The translations under genes and the position numbers were made by a program. Below the pieces are notes generated by a model. It was not told the origin of the DNA and did no database searches. It saw only the letters and a program-made list of their open reading frames with translations. A stretch of 64,000 bases of DNA. Origin: VSJD01 sp964617825. GTDB lineage: Bacteria > Verrucomicrobiota > Kiritimatiellia > JAAZAB01. Location: contig CAZTWL010000002.1 in NCBI GenBank assembly GCA_964617825.1, positions 163,125 to 227,124 of the forward strand, read 5' to 3'. Below are positions 25,367-32,820 of the stretch, one piece after another (position 1 is the first letter of the stretch; every line of letters starts with the position of its first letter).

Positions 25367-25764
25367 GGTTCCGTTCCTTCCTTTCAGCCCGCGTCACGCA
25401 AGGACAATTTTCCCCACCAAGGATGCGTTTGCCTTTCCGATTGCATCCTTACCCAAACAGAAATACCTGTCAAGCTGGCAGCACAAAACTCAAATTCGCG
25501 GCTTCGCTGCGGCACGAAGTTATGCGAGGCCGTCGGAACGGCTTCAAACCCGCGAAACCAGCGCGCTTTCAGCACAAAGTCCTTACTGATTGCGTTGCAC
25601 AAAAAAAAGGCGGATTCCCGTTAATTCCACGCGCGCAGCGCGTCGATGGCCACGCAGGGGATAAGCTTGACTTTGCCGGAAAAGTCGGGTTAGCATCGAA
25701 GCCGTTTGTTACGACTATATTCATGCTTGGAATGTGCAGATTTGACGATTGGTTATGGCAAGCG
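25367..25764. other. Intergenic region, no gene recognised
   Basis: About 400 bases separate the glycosidase-like gene (minus) from the Nudix gene (plus). The plus-strand frame of the Nudix gene stays open upstream to 25423, but that part is not protein-like and lacks a ribosome site. The region must hold divergent promoters. TTGACT near 25668 lacks a good -10 partner, so no promoter is called. Confidence 0.4.
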
Positions 25765-26340
25765 ATGAACGAGAAAACCATCAGTTCCCAACGGGCCTTT
25801 GACGGGCGCCTGCTCAAACTCGACGTTCTCGAAGTGGAACTCGACAGCGAGCGGGGGTCCGGCCCACGCCGGCACACCCGGCGCGAAGTCGTCCGCCATC
25901 CCGGCGCGGTGGCAATCTGGGCGCGCGCGCCGGATGGGCGCTTCGTGTTTGTCCGCCAATTCCGCAAGGCGATCGAACAGGAACTGCTGGAAATCGTGGC
26001 CGGCACGCTGGAAGCCGGAGAACTCCCCGAAGCCTGCGCCCGGCGCGAAATCCGGGAGGAAACCGGCTACACAACGAAAACCATTACCTTCTTGGGCAAT
26101 ATCTTTACGGCGCCCGGCTTCTGCACGGAACGGATCGCCCTTTTTTATGCCGAGTTGGCGGAGCGCGGGCCGGCCGACCCGGATCCCGACGAACATCTGG
26201 ACGTGGTTTTGCTTGACGAAACCGCTTGGAAAGCCATGATGTCCCGCGGCGCAGTCCAAGACGCCAAAACCTGGGCGGCCTGGGGAATGTTTCAAACCAG
26301 AGTAACTACTGGGGAGGCATATAGCGGCAAAGGCACATAG
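25765..26340 (+). CDS. Nudix hydrolase, ADP-ribose pyrophosphatase type
   Basis: Nudix enzymes cleave nucleoside diphosphates linked to other moieties. The 191-residue product has a complete Nudix box, GTLEAGELPEACARREIREE plus TGY, at about residues 85-107. It is preceded by AIWARAPDGRFVFVRQFRKAIEQELLEIVA, typical of ADP-ribose/ADP-sugar pyrophosphatases, and followed by APGFCTERIALFYAE. The start at 25765 (MNEKTISSQRAFDG) gives the usual N-terminal strand. The last codons (KGT and stop) lie within the left arm of an 8-base tandem repeat, so the repeat has shaped the C-terminus. Confidence 0.85.
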   Translation: MNEKTISSQRAFDGRLLKLDVLEVELDSERGSGPRRHTRREVVRHPGAVAIWARAPDGRFVFVRQFRKAIEQELLEIVAGTLEAGELPEACARREIREETGYTTKTITFLGNIFTAPGFCTERIALFYAELAERGPADPDPDEHLDVVLLDETAWKAMMSRGAVQDAKTWAAWGMFQTRVTTGEAYSGKGT

Positions 26341-26424
26341 GCACAAAGAAGAATTGACTGGCGATAACAAATCACTTCATTGTGTTTCCGCTTTGTGCCT
26401 TTGGTACTCTGTGCCTTTGTGCCT
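26326..26424. repeat. Inverted pair of 8-base tandem repeats (CACAAAGG family)
   Basis: The left arm (about 26326-26351) repeats AGGCACAT/AGGCACAA-type units. The right arm (about 26391-26424) reads TTTGTGCC, TTTGGTAC, TCTGTGCC, TTTGTGCC in register, the reverse complement of the left. The arms enclose about 40 bases and could form a long hairpin between the Nudix and YihY genes. A related element is at 43795-43867. Confidence 0.65.
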
Positions 26425-26436
26425 GTTCAGCTAACC

Positions 26437-27819
26437 ATGAATACCGAACCGAAATTGAGTGTGTTCCAGCGCATCTGGAAATTCATGTCCGAAAGCATCT
26501 GGGAGATCGAACTCCAGTCGCTATCGCGACTGAAGCGCCTCGGCATTAATTTTGTCCGGATTGTGTTCCTGGTATTGAAGGGTTTTCAGGACAACGAATG
26601 CCCCCTGCATGCGGCCTCGCTGACCTATAACTCCCTGATGGCCATCGTGCCGATCCTTGCGTTGGCCCTGGCCATCCTGCGGGGCTTGGGCGCGGGCGAT
26701 TGGGCCGAACAGCACCTTATCGAGGCCATCGTAACGATGCCGGACCAGTTCCAGAGTTTTGTGGCCAACCTGTTCATGTATGTGAAAAACACGAATTTCG
26801 CCACGTTGGGCGGGATCGGGCTGATCCTTTTGCTTTGGACCGTGGTCCAGGTGCTGGGTTGCGTGGAAATGTCGTTCAACCAGGTCTGGGGCGTAACCAT
26901 GCCCCGGCGACTGTTGCGCAAATTTTCGGATTACCTGAGCATCGTCGTGGTGGTCCCGATCCTGATGGTGGCCGCCACCACGATCAACGCCACGCTCAGC
27001 AACCCGACGCTGATCAATTTGCTTCAGGAAAGTTTTGGTTACGCCCATTTTCTATATTCATGGTTTCTATCCTTCCTGCCCCTGCTGGCAACCTGGGTGG
27101 CCTTCGTTTTCCTCTATAAACTGATGCCCAACACGCGGGTCCTGGCCATGCCGGCGATAGTCAGCGGAATTATCGGCGGCTCCCTGTGGATCATCTGGCA
27201 ATGGTTTTACATCGAATTGCAGATCGGCATCAGCCGCTACAACGCCATTTATGGAACACTGGCCTCGGTGCCGATCTTCCTCTTCTGGCTTTACATTTCC
27301 TGGTGGATCATCCTGCTGGGCGCCGAAATCGGGTTCGCCCTCCAGAATTATTCGACTTATAAAATGGAGCAGAAGGCGCACGGGGCCAGCACCCAGTCCC
27401 GCATCATGCTGGCGCTTTCAATCATGTCCCATGCGGCGCAGTCCATGATGATCAATGTTCCCCAGTTCGAAATCAATGCCTACGCGCATACCCACCGCGT
27501 CCCCGTCCGGCTGATTCACGAAGTCGTGGGCGCCCTCGTGAGCGCCAACCTGCTGGCGGATGTATCGGACGGCGAAGACCGTTACGTGCTGCTCAAGGTT
27601 CCGGATTCGATCCGCGTCAAGGATATCATCAACGTCATCGTCCAGCACGGGGTTACCCCCCGCAGCCTGGGCCTGGACATGCTGAACCCGGCCATCCGGC
27701 ACGTAATGGGCAAAATGGATGCCGGCTCCGCCGAGGCCCTCAGGGACTTCAGCGTCGCCGACCTGCTCCAACTGCACTCCCGGCTGAACCAGACCCCGCT
27801 GATGACCCGCCAGTCATAA
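26437..27819 (+). CDS. YihY/virulence factor BrkB family membrane protein
   Basis: The 460-residue inner-membrane protein has the family core of about six membrane segments over residues 35-300. Typical motifs are CPLHAASLTYNSLMAIVPILA near the first segment, the VWGVTMPRR loop after it, VFLYKLMPNTRV, and YGTLASVPIFLFWLYISWWIILLGAEI near the last. The C-terminal 130 residues form a soluble winged-helix-like domain. It was once annotated as a ribonuclease (Rbn) by error; the true function is unknown, and transport or envelope roles are proposed for the family. The ATG at 26437 gives a normal N-terminus. The 8-base repeat element lies just upstream. Confidence 0.85.
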   Translation: MNTEPKLSVFQRIWKFMSESIWEIELQSLSRLKRLGINFVRIVFLVLKGFQDNECPLHAASLTYNSLMAIVPILALALAILRGLGAGDWAEQHLIEAIVTMPDQFQSFVANLFMYVKNTNFATLGGIGLILLLWTVVQVLGCVEMSFNQVWGVTMPRRLLRKFSDYLSIVVVVPILMVAATTINATLSNPTLINLLQESFGYAHFLYSWFLSFLPLLATWVAFVFLYKLMPNTRVLAMPAIVSGIIGGSLWIIWQWFYIELQIGISRYNAIYGTLASVPIFLFWLYISWWIILLGAEIGFALQNYSTYKMEQKAHGASTQSRIMLALSIMSHAAQSMMINVPQFEINAYAHTHRVPVRLIHEVVGALVSANLLADVSDGEDRYVLLKVPDSIRVKDIINVIVQHGVTPRSLGLDMLNPAIRHVMGKMDAGSAEALRDFSVADLLQLHSRLNQTPLMTRQS

Positions 27820-28011
27820 GCTGGCCGAAGGAATGGCCAGGCCTGACCGCGGGTGACACGGATCATCGCTAAGGGATTGTTTCCGCACCGGCAGGCTTCG
27901 CCGAATAAGATATGATTGCATTGCAAGAAAACAACAGCTGCATATTGCCATGGTAAAAAACGGATTGGATTACTCACGGCGCCCAGCTGATGACCGTTAG
28001 GAGGCATTTTT

Positions 28012-29961
28012 GTGGAAAGCGCATCTGCTCCGATCGACTTCGCCAAATCGCTGAACGCCGAGCAACTGGCCACGGTAACTGCGCCGGATGGGCCGCTCTT
28101 TGTGCTGGCCGCAGCGGGCACGGGCAAGACCCGCACGCTCGTTTACCGCGTGGCCTATCTGGTGCAAAAGGGCATAGATGCCCGGCGCATCTTGCTCCTG
28201 ACCTTCACCAACCGCGCCGCGCGCGAAATGCTCGAACGCGCCCAGGCTCTCGTAGGCGGCAGCGTCGGCGGATTGTGGGGCGGCACGTTCCACCATATGG
28301 CCAACCGCATCCTGCGCCGGCACGCCACGGCCCTGCAGTACGGTCTCGATTTCACCATCCTGGACCACGACGATTCCATCACCTTGATCAAGAACTGTCT
28401 CTCCGAACTGAAGCTGAAAGGCAAGGAATTTCCCAAGCCGGAAGTGGTCCTTTCGCTCCTCAGCGGGGCGGTCAACCGGCGCCTTGCCGTGCGCACGGTC
28501 GTGGAACAGCGCTTCGAAACCCATCCCGTCGATCCCGACGCGGTCCTGCGCGTCCTGGAATTGTACCAGAAAAAAAAGCGCGCCCAGAACGCCATGGATT
28601 TCGACGACCTGCTGATCAACGGCCTGAAACTTTTCCAGGAACACACCGAGGTGCTGGAACGTTATCAGGAGCAGTTTCTCTATGTGCTGGTGGACGAATA
28701 CCAGGACACCAATCCGATCCAGGCCGACTGGGTGGATTTGATCGCCAAGCGCAATCGCAACCTGCTGGTGGTCGGCGACGATTTCCAGAGTATTTATGCC
28801 TGGCGCGGCGCGGACTACCGCAACATCATGACCTTCCCCGACCGCTACCCGGACGCGCGCACGTACCGCCTGGAAACCAATTACCGCAGCGTGCCTGAAA
28901 TTCTTACGGTGGCCAATCACTGCATCGCGGGTAATCCGCGCCAGTTCCAGAAAGTTTTGCGCGCCACCCGCTCAGCCTATCGCAAGCCCACCCTGGCCAT
29001 CCTGCGCGACGGCGGCCACCAGGCGCGCTACGTGGTCGAAGAGATTAAGCGCCTGCGGCGCGAAGGCTGCGCCTGGCGCGAAATGGTCGTGCTCTATCGC
29101 GCCCATTATCACGCCATGGAACTGCAGATGGAACTGGCCCGCGAGCGCATTCCCTACACGGTCACCTCCGGCGTCCGGTTTTTCGAACAAGCCCACATCA
29201 AGGATGCCTGCAGCCTGCTGCGCATCCTGCACAACCCGGGAGATGAACTGGCGTTCGGGCGTTTGATGGCGCTCCTGCCGGGGGTGGGCGGGAAAACGGC
29301 GGAAAAAATATGGCGCGCGCTCGGCGGACACTTCGATGCCCGCGATGCCGCCCAGCGCCAGGCGCTGCACGATCGCCTGCCGGCGGCCGCCCAAGCCTTG
29401 TGGAAAAAAGTCGAGCCGATCCTCGAAACCTACGAGTCCATGCTCAAGGATGATCCGGCCGAAGTCCTCTTCCAGTTTTGCAAGGTGTTTTACGAACAAT
29501 ATGCGCTCGACACCTTCGACGATGCCGAGCGGCGCATGGAAGATTTGCAGGAAGTGATGGATTTCGTCTCGAGCTTCGAATCCACCGAGGAATTTTTGAA
29601 CGAGGTGGCCCTGGTCACCAACCTGGATGCCGAAGCCGACCGCATGGACGGGATCGCCAAGGACAGTCTGCGCCTGAGCACGGTGCACCAGGCCAAGGGT
29701 TTGGAGTGGAACGTCGTCTTCATCCTTTGGGCGTCCGACGGCATGTTCCCCTCCAACCGCTCCATCAACGAATCCGGCGACGACGAGGAGGAGCGGCGTT
29801 TATTTTACGTGGCCGTGACCCGTGCCAAGGACGAGTTGTTCCTGTGTGTGCCGGGCGTGCGCCGCGCCCCCGACGGCTCCACCCAGTTTCTTTCGCCCTC
29901 CCGCTTCATCACGGAAATCCCTCCCGACTGCCTCCGCCAGGAGCATGTGGGCTTCCTCTAA
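28012..29961 (+). CDS. UvrD/Rep/PcrA-family superfamily 1 helicase
   Basis: The 649-residue ATP-dependent 3'-5' DNA helicase shows all main motifs: Walker A AAAGTGKTRT near residue 35, TFTNRAAREM (Ia), LVDEYQDTNPIQ near 228 (II), GDDFQSIYAWRGAD (III), ETNYRS (IV), STVHQAKGLEW (V) and RRLFYVAVTRAKDEL (VI). It is shorter than UvrD or PcrA (about 720 residues), lacking their C-terminal extension. The start is GTG at 28012, preceded by TAGGAGGCATTTTT, a strong ribosome site. It acts in repair or replication restart; UvrD, Rep and PcrA cannot be told apart here. It appears monocistronic. Confidence 0.9.
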   Translation: MESASAPIDFAKSLNAEQLATVTAPDGPLFVLAAAGTGKTRTLVYRVAYLVQKGIDARRILLLTFTNRAAREMLERAQALVGGSVGGLWGGTFHHMANRILRRHATALQYGLDFTILDHDDSITLIKNCLSELKLKGKEFPKPEVVLSLLSGAVNRRLAVRTVVEQRFETHPVDPDAVLRVLELYQKKKRAQNAMDFDDLLINGLKLFQEHTEVLERYQEQFLYVLVDEYQDTNPIQADWVDLIAKRNRNLLVVGDDFQSIYAWRGADYRNIMTFPDRYPDARTYRLETNYRSVPEILTVANHCIAGNPRQFQKVLRATRSAYRKPTLAILRDGGHQARYVVEEIKRLRREGCAWREMVVLYRAHYHAMELQMELARERIPYTVTSGVRFFEQAHIKDACSLLRILHNPGDELAFGRLMALLPGVGGKTAEKIWRALGGHFDARDAAQRQALHDRLPAAAQALWKKVEPILETYESMLKDDPAEVLFQFCKVFYEQYALDTFDDAERRMEDLQEVMDFVSSFESTEEFLNEVALVTNLDAEADRMDGIAKDSLRLSTVHQAKGLEWNVVFILWASDGMFPSNRSINESGDDEEERRLFYVAVTRAKDELFLCVPGVRRAPDGSTQFLSPSRFITEIPPDCLRQEHVGFL

Positions 29962-30030
29962 TCCGCCCGCGAGCCGAACACCCGCATGACCGCTCCGTCG
30001 ATGAAAACCCGGGCATCAAAAAAAGATTAT

Positions 30031-30054
30031 ACTTTGTATTGCAAAGTACTTTGC
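30031..30054. promoter_or_regulatory. Overlapping operator dyads before the membrane protein/winged-helix operon
   Basis: Two overlapping dyads are present: ACTTTG-TATTG-CAAAGT (30031-30047) and the perfect 14-base palindrome GCAAAGTACTTTGC (30041-30054). Both are built from the same ACTTTG/CAAAGT half-site and overlap the -35 region of the promoter at 30039-30067. They are the natural target for the winged-helix regulator encoded at 30724-31101 (inference). Confidence 0.6.
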
Positions 30055-30067
30055 TTGTTGCTAGACT
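30039..30067 (+). promoter_or_regulatory. Promoter of the 30.1-32.6 kb operon
   Basis: TTGCAA (30039-30044) and TAGACT (30062-30067) are 17 bases apart. The predicted transcript would start near 30074, just before an AGAAAGGA ribosome site and the ATG at 30090. The overlap with two dyads suggests repression. Confidence 0.55.
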
Positions 30068-30089
30068 CGGAAGCGAAGAAAGGAAAGCC

Positions 30090-30740
30090 ATGATTGCCCA
30101 TCATATCCACGACGCCCTGGCGCAAGTCCGCCGCTTGCAGGAATTGATTCTCGCCAAGCGGCTTTTCCGCGGTTATTCGGGAATCGCGCGCATGGCCGGC
30201 GGATGCCTGGCCCTGCTGGGCGCGGCGATCATGGGCTCCCCCATATTTCCGGCAACGCCCAAGGCCCACTTGCTGGGCTGGGCAACCGTGTTGGGCGCCG
30301 CCCTGATCGTCAACTATGGCGGCCTGCTGGGCTGGTTCGTGGCCCGGCCGGGGACGCCATCGGGGCTCCGCCATTCCTTGCGCGAACTTGTCCCGGCAAT
30401 CGATGCGGTCCCCTCCCTGGCGGTCGGCGCCGGACTCAGCCTGGCGCTGATTTTGCATGGCGCATACGATCTTTTGTTCGGAACCTGGATGTGCCTGTAT
30501 GGGCTGGCACACATGCCCTATCGCAACAGCCTGCCCTTGGCCAATTACCTGGTGGGCGGCTTTTATCTCGTGTGCGGCGCCGTCATGCTGGTCTGGCCAG
30601 ACACATCGTTCACCAATCCGTGCCCAATGGGCCTCGTTTTCGGCGCCGGCGAGCTGACCGGAGGATTCATGTTGTACCGTTTGAATAGAGAAACTGTCCT
30701 GGAACAGAAGGAAGATACCGGCCATGAAACCGACCACTAA
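30090..30740 (+). CDS. Membrane protein paired with winged-helix regulator
   Basis: This 216-residue integral membrane protein has a short cytoplasmic N-terminus (MIAHHIHDALAQVRRLQELILAKRLFRGYSG) followed by about five to six hydrophobic segments and a charged C-terminal tail (LEQKEDTGHETDH). The ATG at 30090 follows AAGAAAGGA closely. Its 3' end overlaps the next gene by 17 bases. Such membrane protein plus small winged-helix regulator pairs recur in bacteria, but I know of no assigned function. The promoter carries dyads that the regulator probably binds, so the pair is likely autoregulated. Confidence 0.65.
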   Translation: MIAHHIHDALAQVRRLQELILAKRLFRGYSGIARMAGGCLALLGAAIMGSPIFPATPKAHLLGWATVLGAALIVNYGGLLGWFVARPGTPSGLRHSLRELVPAIDAVPSLAVGAGLSLALILHGAYDLLFGTWMCLYGLAHMPYRNSLPLANYLVGGFYLVCGAVMLVWPDTSFTNPCPMGLVFGAGELTGGFMLYRLNRETVLEQKEDTGHETDH

Positions 30741-31101
30741 TCGCCCATTCGATTGCCTGGAAAAAATATTCCACGAACCTAACCGCCTGGCCATCATGTC
30801 CGCCCTGTGCGCTGCGGATGGCGGCGTTCCCTTTACCGACCTGAAGACATCCTGCCGCCTGACTGACGGCAACCTGAGCCGGCATCTTAAGCTGCTCGAG
30901 GAAACCGGCGCGATCCGCGTCGACAAATCGTTCGTCCAACTCCGTCCACGGACAACCGTCCACCTGACCAAAGTCGGATTTAAGCGTTTTAACGAATACC
31001 TGGCAGCACTGACCACTGTGCTGGAACAGGCCCGGCAGGCGGCGGGCAGCGAGTGCGCAAAATCCCTTCGACCCGTCGTCGGCAAAACGTTGCCAGCATA
31101 A
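30724..31101 (+). CDS. Winged-helix transcriptional regulator (ArsR/MarR-like)
   Basis: The 125-residue protein is a single winged-helix domain: FHEPNRLAIMSALCAADGGVPFTDLKTSCRLTDGNLSRHLKLLEE contains the helix-turn-helix, with L-T-D-G-N-L-S-R-H-L-K-x-L-E typical of the winged-helix DNA-binding (HTH_27-like) family, then a wing (VQLRPRTTVHLT) and a dimerisation helix. No metal-binding cysteine motif of ArsR sensors is seen. It overlaps the preceding membrane protein gene by 17 bases, so translation is coupled. The likely target is the dyad pair at 30031-30054. Confidence 0.8.
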   Translation: MKPTTNRPFDCLEKIFHEPNRLAIMSALCAADGGVPFTDLKTSCRLTDGNLSRHLKLLEETGAIRVDKSFVQLRPRTTVHLTKVGFKRFNEYLAALTTVLEQARQAAGSECAKSLRPVVGKTLPA

Positions 31102-31160
31102 ACTCCAAAATCGATTGACTCGCTGCCTTTGATGACCAAACCTATGCAAAAGAGGTCGCC

Positions 31161-32324
31161 ATGAAAACAAACCTCCGATCATTGGCGCCCGAAATCACGG
31201 CGCTGGCACTGCTCATTGGCCTGCCGCTGGTTGGTGTTTTATCAGGCAATCAGCCGATCGAGTGCTATCTCGAATTCCCGCCGCTCACGCATTATGTGAA
31301 GCACAGCGGGTTTTCCTGGCCGGTATTTATCGGGTTGGCTCTGCTGGTTCTAATGGTTGTCCTGCCGTTCATCATCCGCATTCTATGTTCAAACCAGACT
31401 GCACAGGCGGAGCCTGCCGCACCTCAAACCAGGCAACCGGCAACACCATCGCTGGCGCCACCACTCTTATTGTCCGCCGCCCGCCGTTTCCCGTTTTGGG
31501 GCTGGTTGGGCCTTGCGCTCATGCTTGGCGCCTGGGTTCTCGCCTGGTCCCGCTTTGCATGGTTCGCTGCGCTGCAATCATTCACTTTCAGCCCGCTGTG
31601 GTTCGGCTACATTATAATCGTCAACGCCTTGACCCAGCGGCGCACCGGCCAATGCATGCTGACCCGGCGCCCCCGCTTCCTGATTTCGCTTTTCGTGGCC
31701 AGCGCCGGCTTCTGGTGGCTGTTCGAGTACCTGAACCGATTCGTCCAAAATTGGTATTACCTCGGAGTCGGATCCCTGACCCACCTGGAATATTTCTTGT
31801 TTGCCACCCTCCCCTTTTCCACCGTTCTCCCGGCGGTTCTGAGCACCTTCCATTTGTTGGCAACCTACCCGCGGATTTATGCCGGACTGAGCGACTTTTT
31901 CGGCCTGCCCCGGATACATTCGCGGCAGGCAGCGATCGCCGCACTCATCCTGTCGGCCGCCGGCCTGGCCGGCATCGGCTTGTGGCCGGACTATCTGTTT
32001 CCTTTGCTCTGGCTGGCGCCGCTGGGAGTGCTGGGCGGCATCCAAACATTGGCCGGGCGCACAACGGTATTCGCCGAATGTGTCCGCGGCGACTGGCGGC
32101 GGATCGTCCTCCTGGCGCTCGCGGCGCTGATTTGCGGCTTCTTTTGGGAAATGTGGAATTATTTCAGTCTCGCCAAGTGGATCTATGCCGTGCCTTTCGT
32201 CAACCGGTTCCACATTTTCGAAATGCCGGTTCTCGGCTATGCCGGCTACCTGCCCTTCGGCCTGGAATGCGCGCTGATCGCCGATCTACTGGGCAGGATC
32301 AAACCGATCGGGGAAAAACATTGA
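31161..32324 (+). CDS. Polytopic membrane protein, unknown function
   Basis: The 387-residue protein has about nine to ten hydrophobic segments and a Pro/Ala-rich linker near residues 78-100 (TAQAEPAAPQTRQPATPSLA). Distinctive stretches in the C-terminal third are FWEMWNYFSLAKWIYAVPF and FEMPVLGYAGYLPFGLEC, which I recognise from uncharacterised membrane proteins but cannot tie to a function. GAGGTCGCC precedes the ATG. The stop overlaps the start of the exosortase-like gene (CAT-TGA with TTG), implying coupling and perhaps a shared envelope process. Confidence 0.6.
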   Translation: MKTNLRSLAPEITALALLIGLPLVGVLSGNQPIECYLEFPPLTHYVKHSGFSWPVFIGLALLVLMVVLPFIIRILCSNQTAQAEPAAPQTRQPATPSLAPPLLLSAARRFPFWGWLGLALMLGAWVLAWSRFAWFAALQSFTFSPLWFGYIIIVNALTQRRTGQCMLTRRPRFLISLFVASAGFWWLFEYLNRFVQNWYYLGVGSLTHLEYFLFATLPFSTVLPAVLSTFHLLATYPRIYAGLSDFFGLPRIHSRQAAIAALILSAAGLAGIGLWPDYLFPLLWLAPLGVLGGIQTLAGRTTVFAECVRGDWRRIVLLALAALICGFFWEMWNYFSLAKWIYAVPFVNRFHIFEMPVLGYAGYLPFGLECALIADLLGRIKPIGEKH

Positions 32325-32647
32325 AAACATCCTCCCATCGGCTTCTCCAACTCTGGCAGCTAATGCCGGAATGGAAACGGTCCGTTCTGGTCATGACGAT
32401 CCTTCTTCTATTATTGCTCCCATGGACCGATTGCATGCCTGTTTTCTGGCAATCGGCATTCGTAAGGCCGACAGCATGGATCGCCTCCTGGTTTATGTCG
32501 GCCGACTGTGTTCCCACAACTCAGGGCTGCATGCTGATCACGCCTTCTGAGCCAATCCATGTGACCCTTGCGTGTAGTGCCGCCAAGTTTTTTGTGCTTC
32601 TGACTTCGCGGCAGGCCAAGCAATCAGGTATCCGGCGCAGCTCTTAG
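32321..32647 (+). pseudogene. Truncated exosortase-like protein (catalytic Cys retained)
   Basis: A TTG-started frame overlaps the previous stop (TTGA) and encodes 108 residues: a membrane segment VLVMTILLLLLLPW, then FVRPTAWIASWFM, and THE segment HVTLACSAAKFFVLLTS, which matches the cysteine active-site region of exosortases (xxAC-S/A-xxxF). Functional exosortases are about 180-300 residues and need conserved Arg and His residues in later membrane segments. Here the hydrophobic pattern stops right after the cysteine segment and the frame ends TSRQAKQSGIRRSS. No continuation was found in other frames up to the next gene at 32821. A 3'-deleted relic is the most likely reading. Confidence 0.55.
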
Positions 32648-32820
32648 CAGAGCCGGATGACGGCGTGTTTCAAATTCGGTTCCCTGAGCCTGGCGAGGGA
32701 TTCGCAACAGCAAGGCAAGCGGCTCAAGATCGCCGCCGCATTTTTCGAACTGAATTCGAGCACACTTGAAGCACAAAGCACGACGAAGAAGCAGACAATC
32801 ATCACAGGAGAAAGCATCAC

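Noticed and set aside
24395..25624. A 409-codon plus-strand frame opposite the glycosidase-like gene
   Set aside because: Composition is typical of an antisense shadow in GC-rich DNA and no motif is recognisable.
27821..27840. CTGGCC...GGCCAG dyad after the YihY gene as a terminator
   Set aside because: Only six base pairs and no T-run; such dyads are common in this GC-rich DNA.
31262..32647. A 461-codon plus-strand frame running through the polytopic membrane protein gene
   Set aside because: Its first part is a shifted reading of the membrane protein gene, rich in Arg and His; only its last 108 codons (from 32321) are protein-like, as the exosortase relic.
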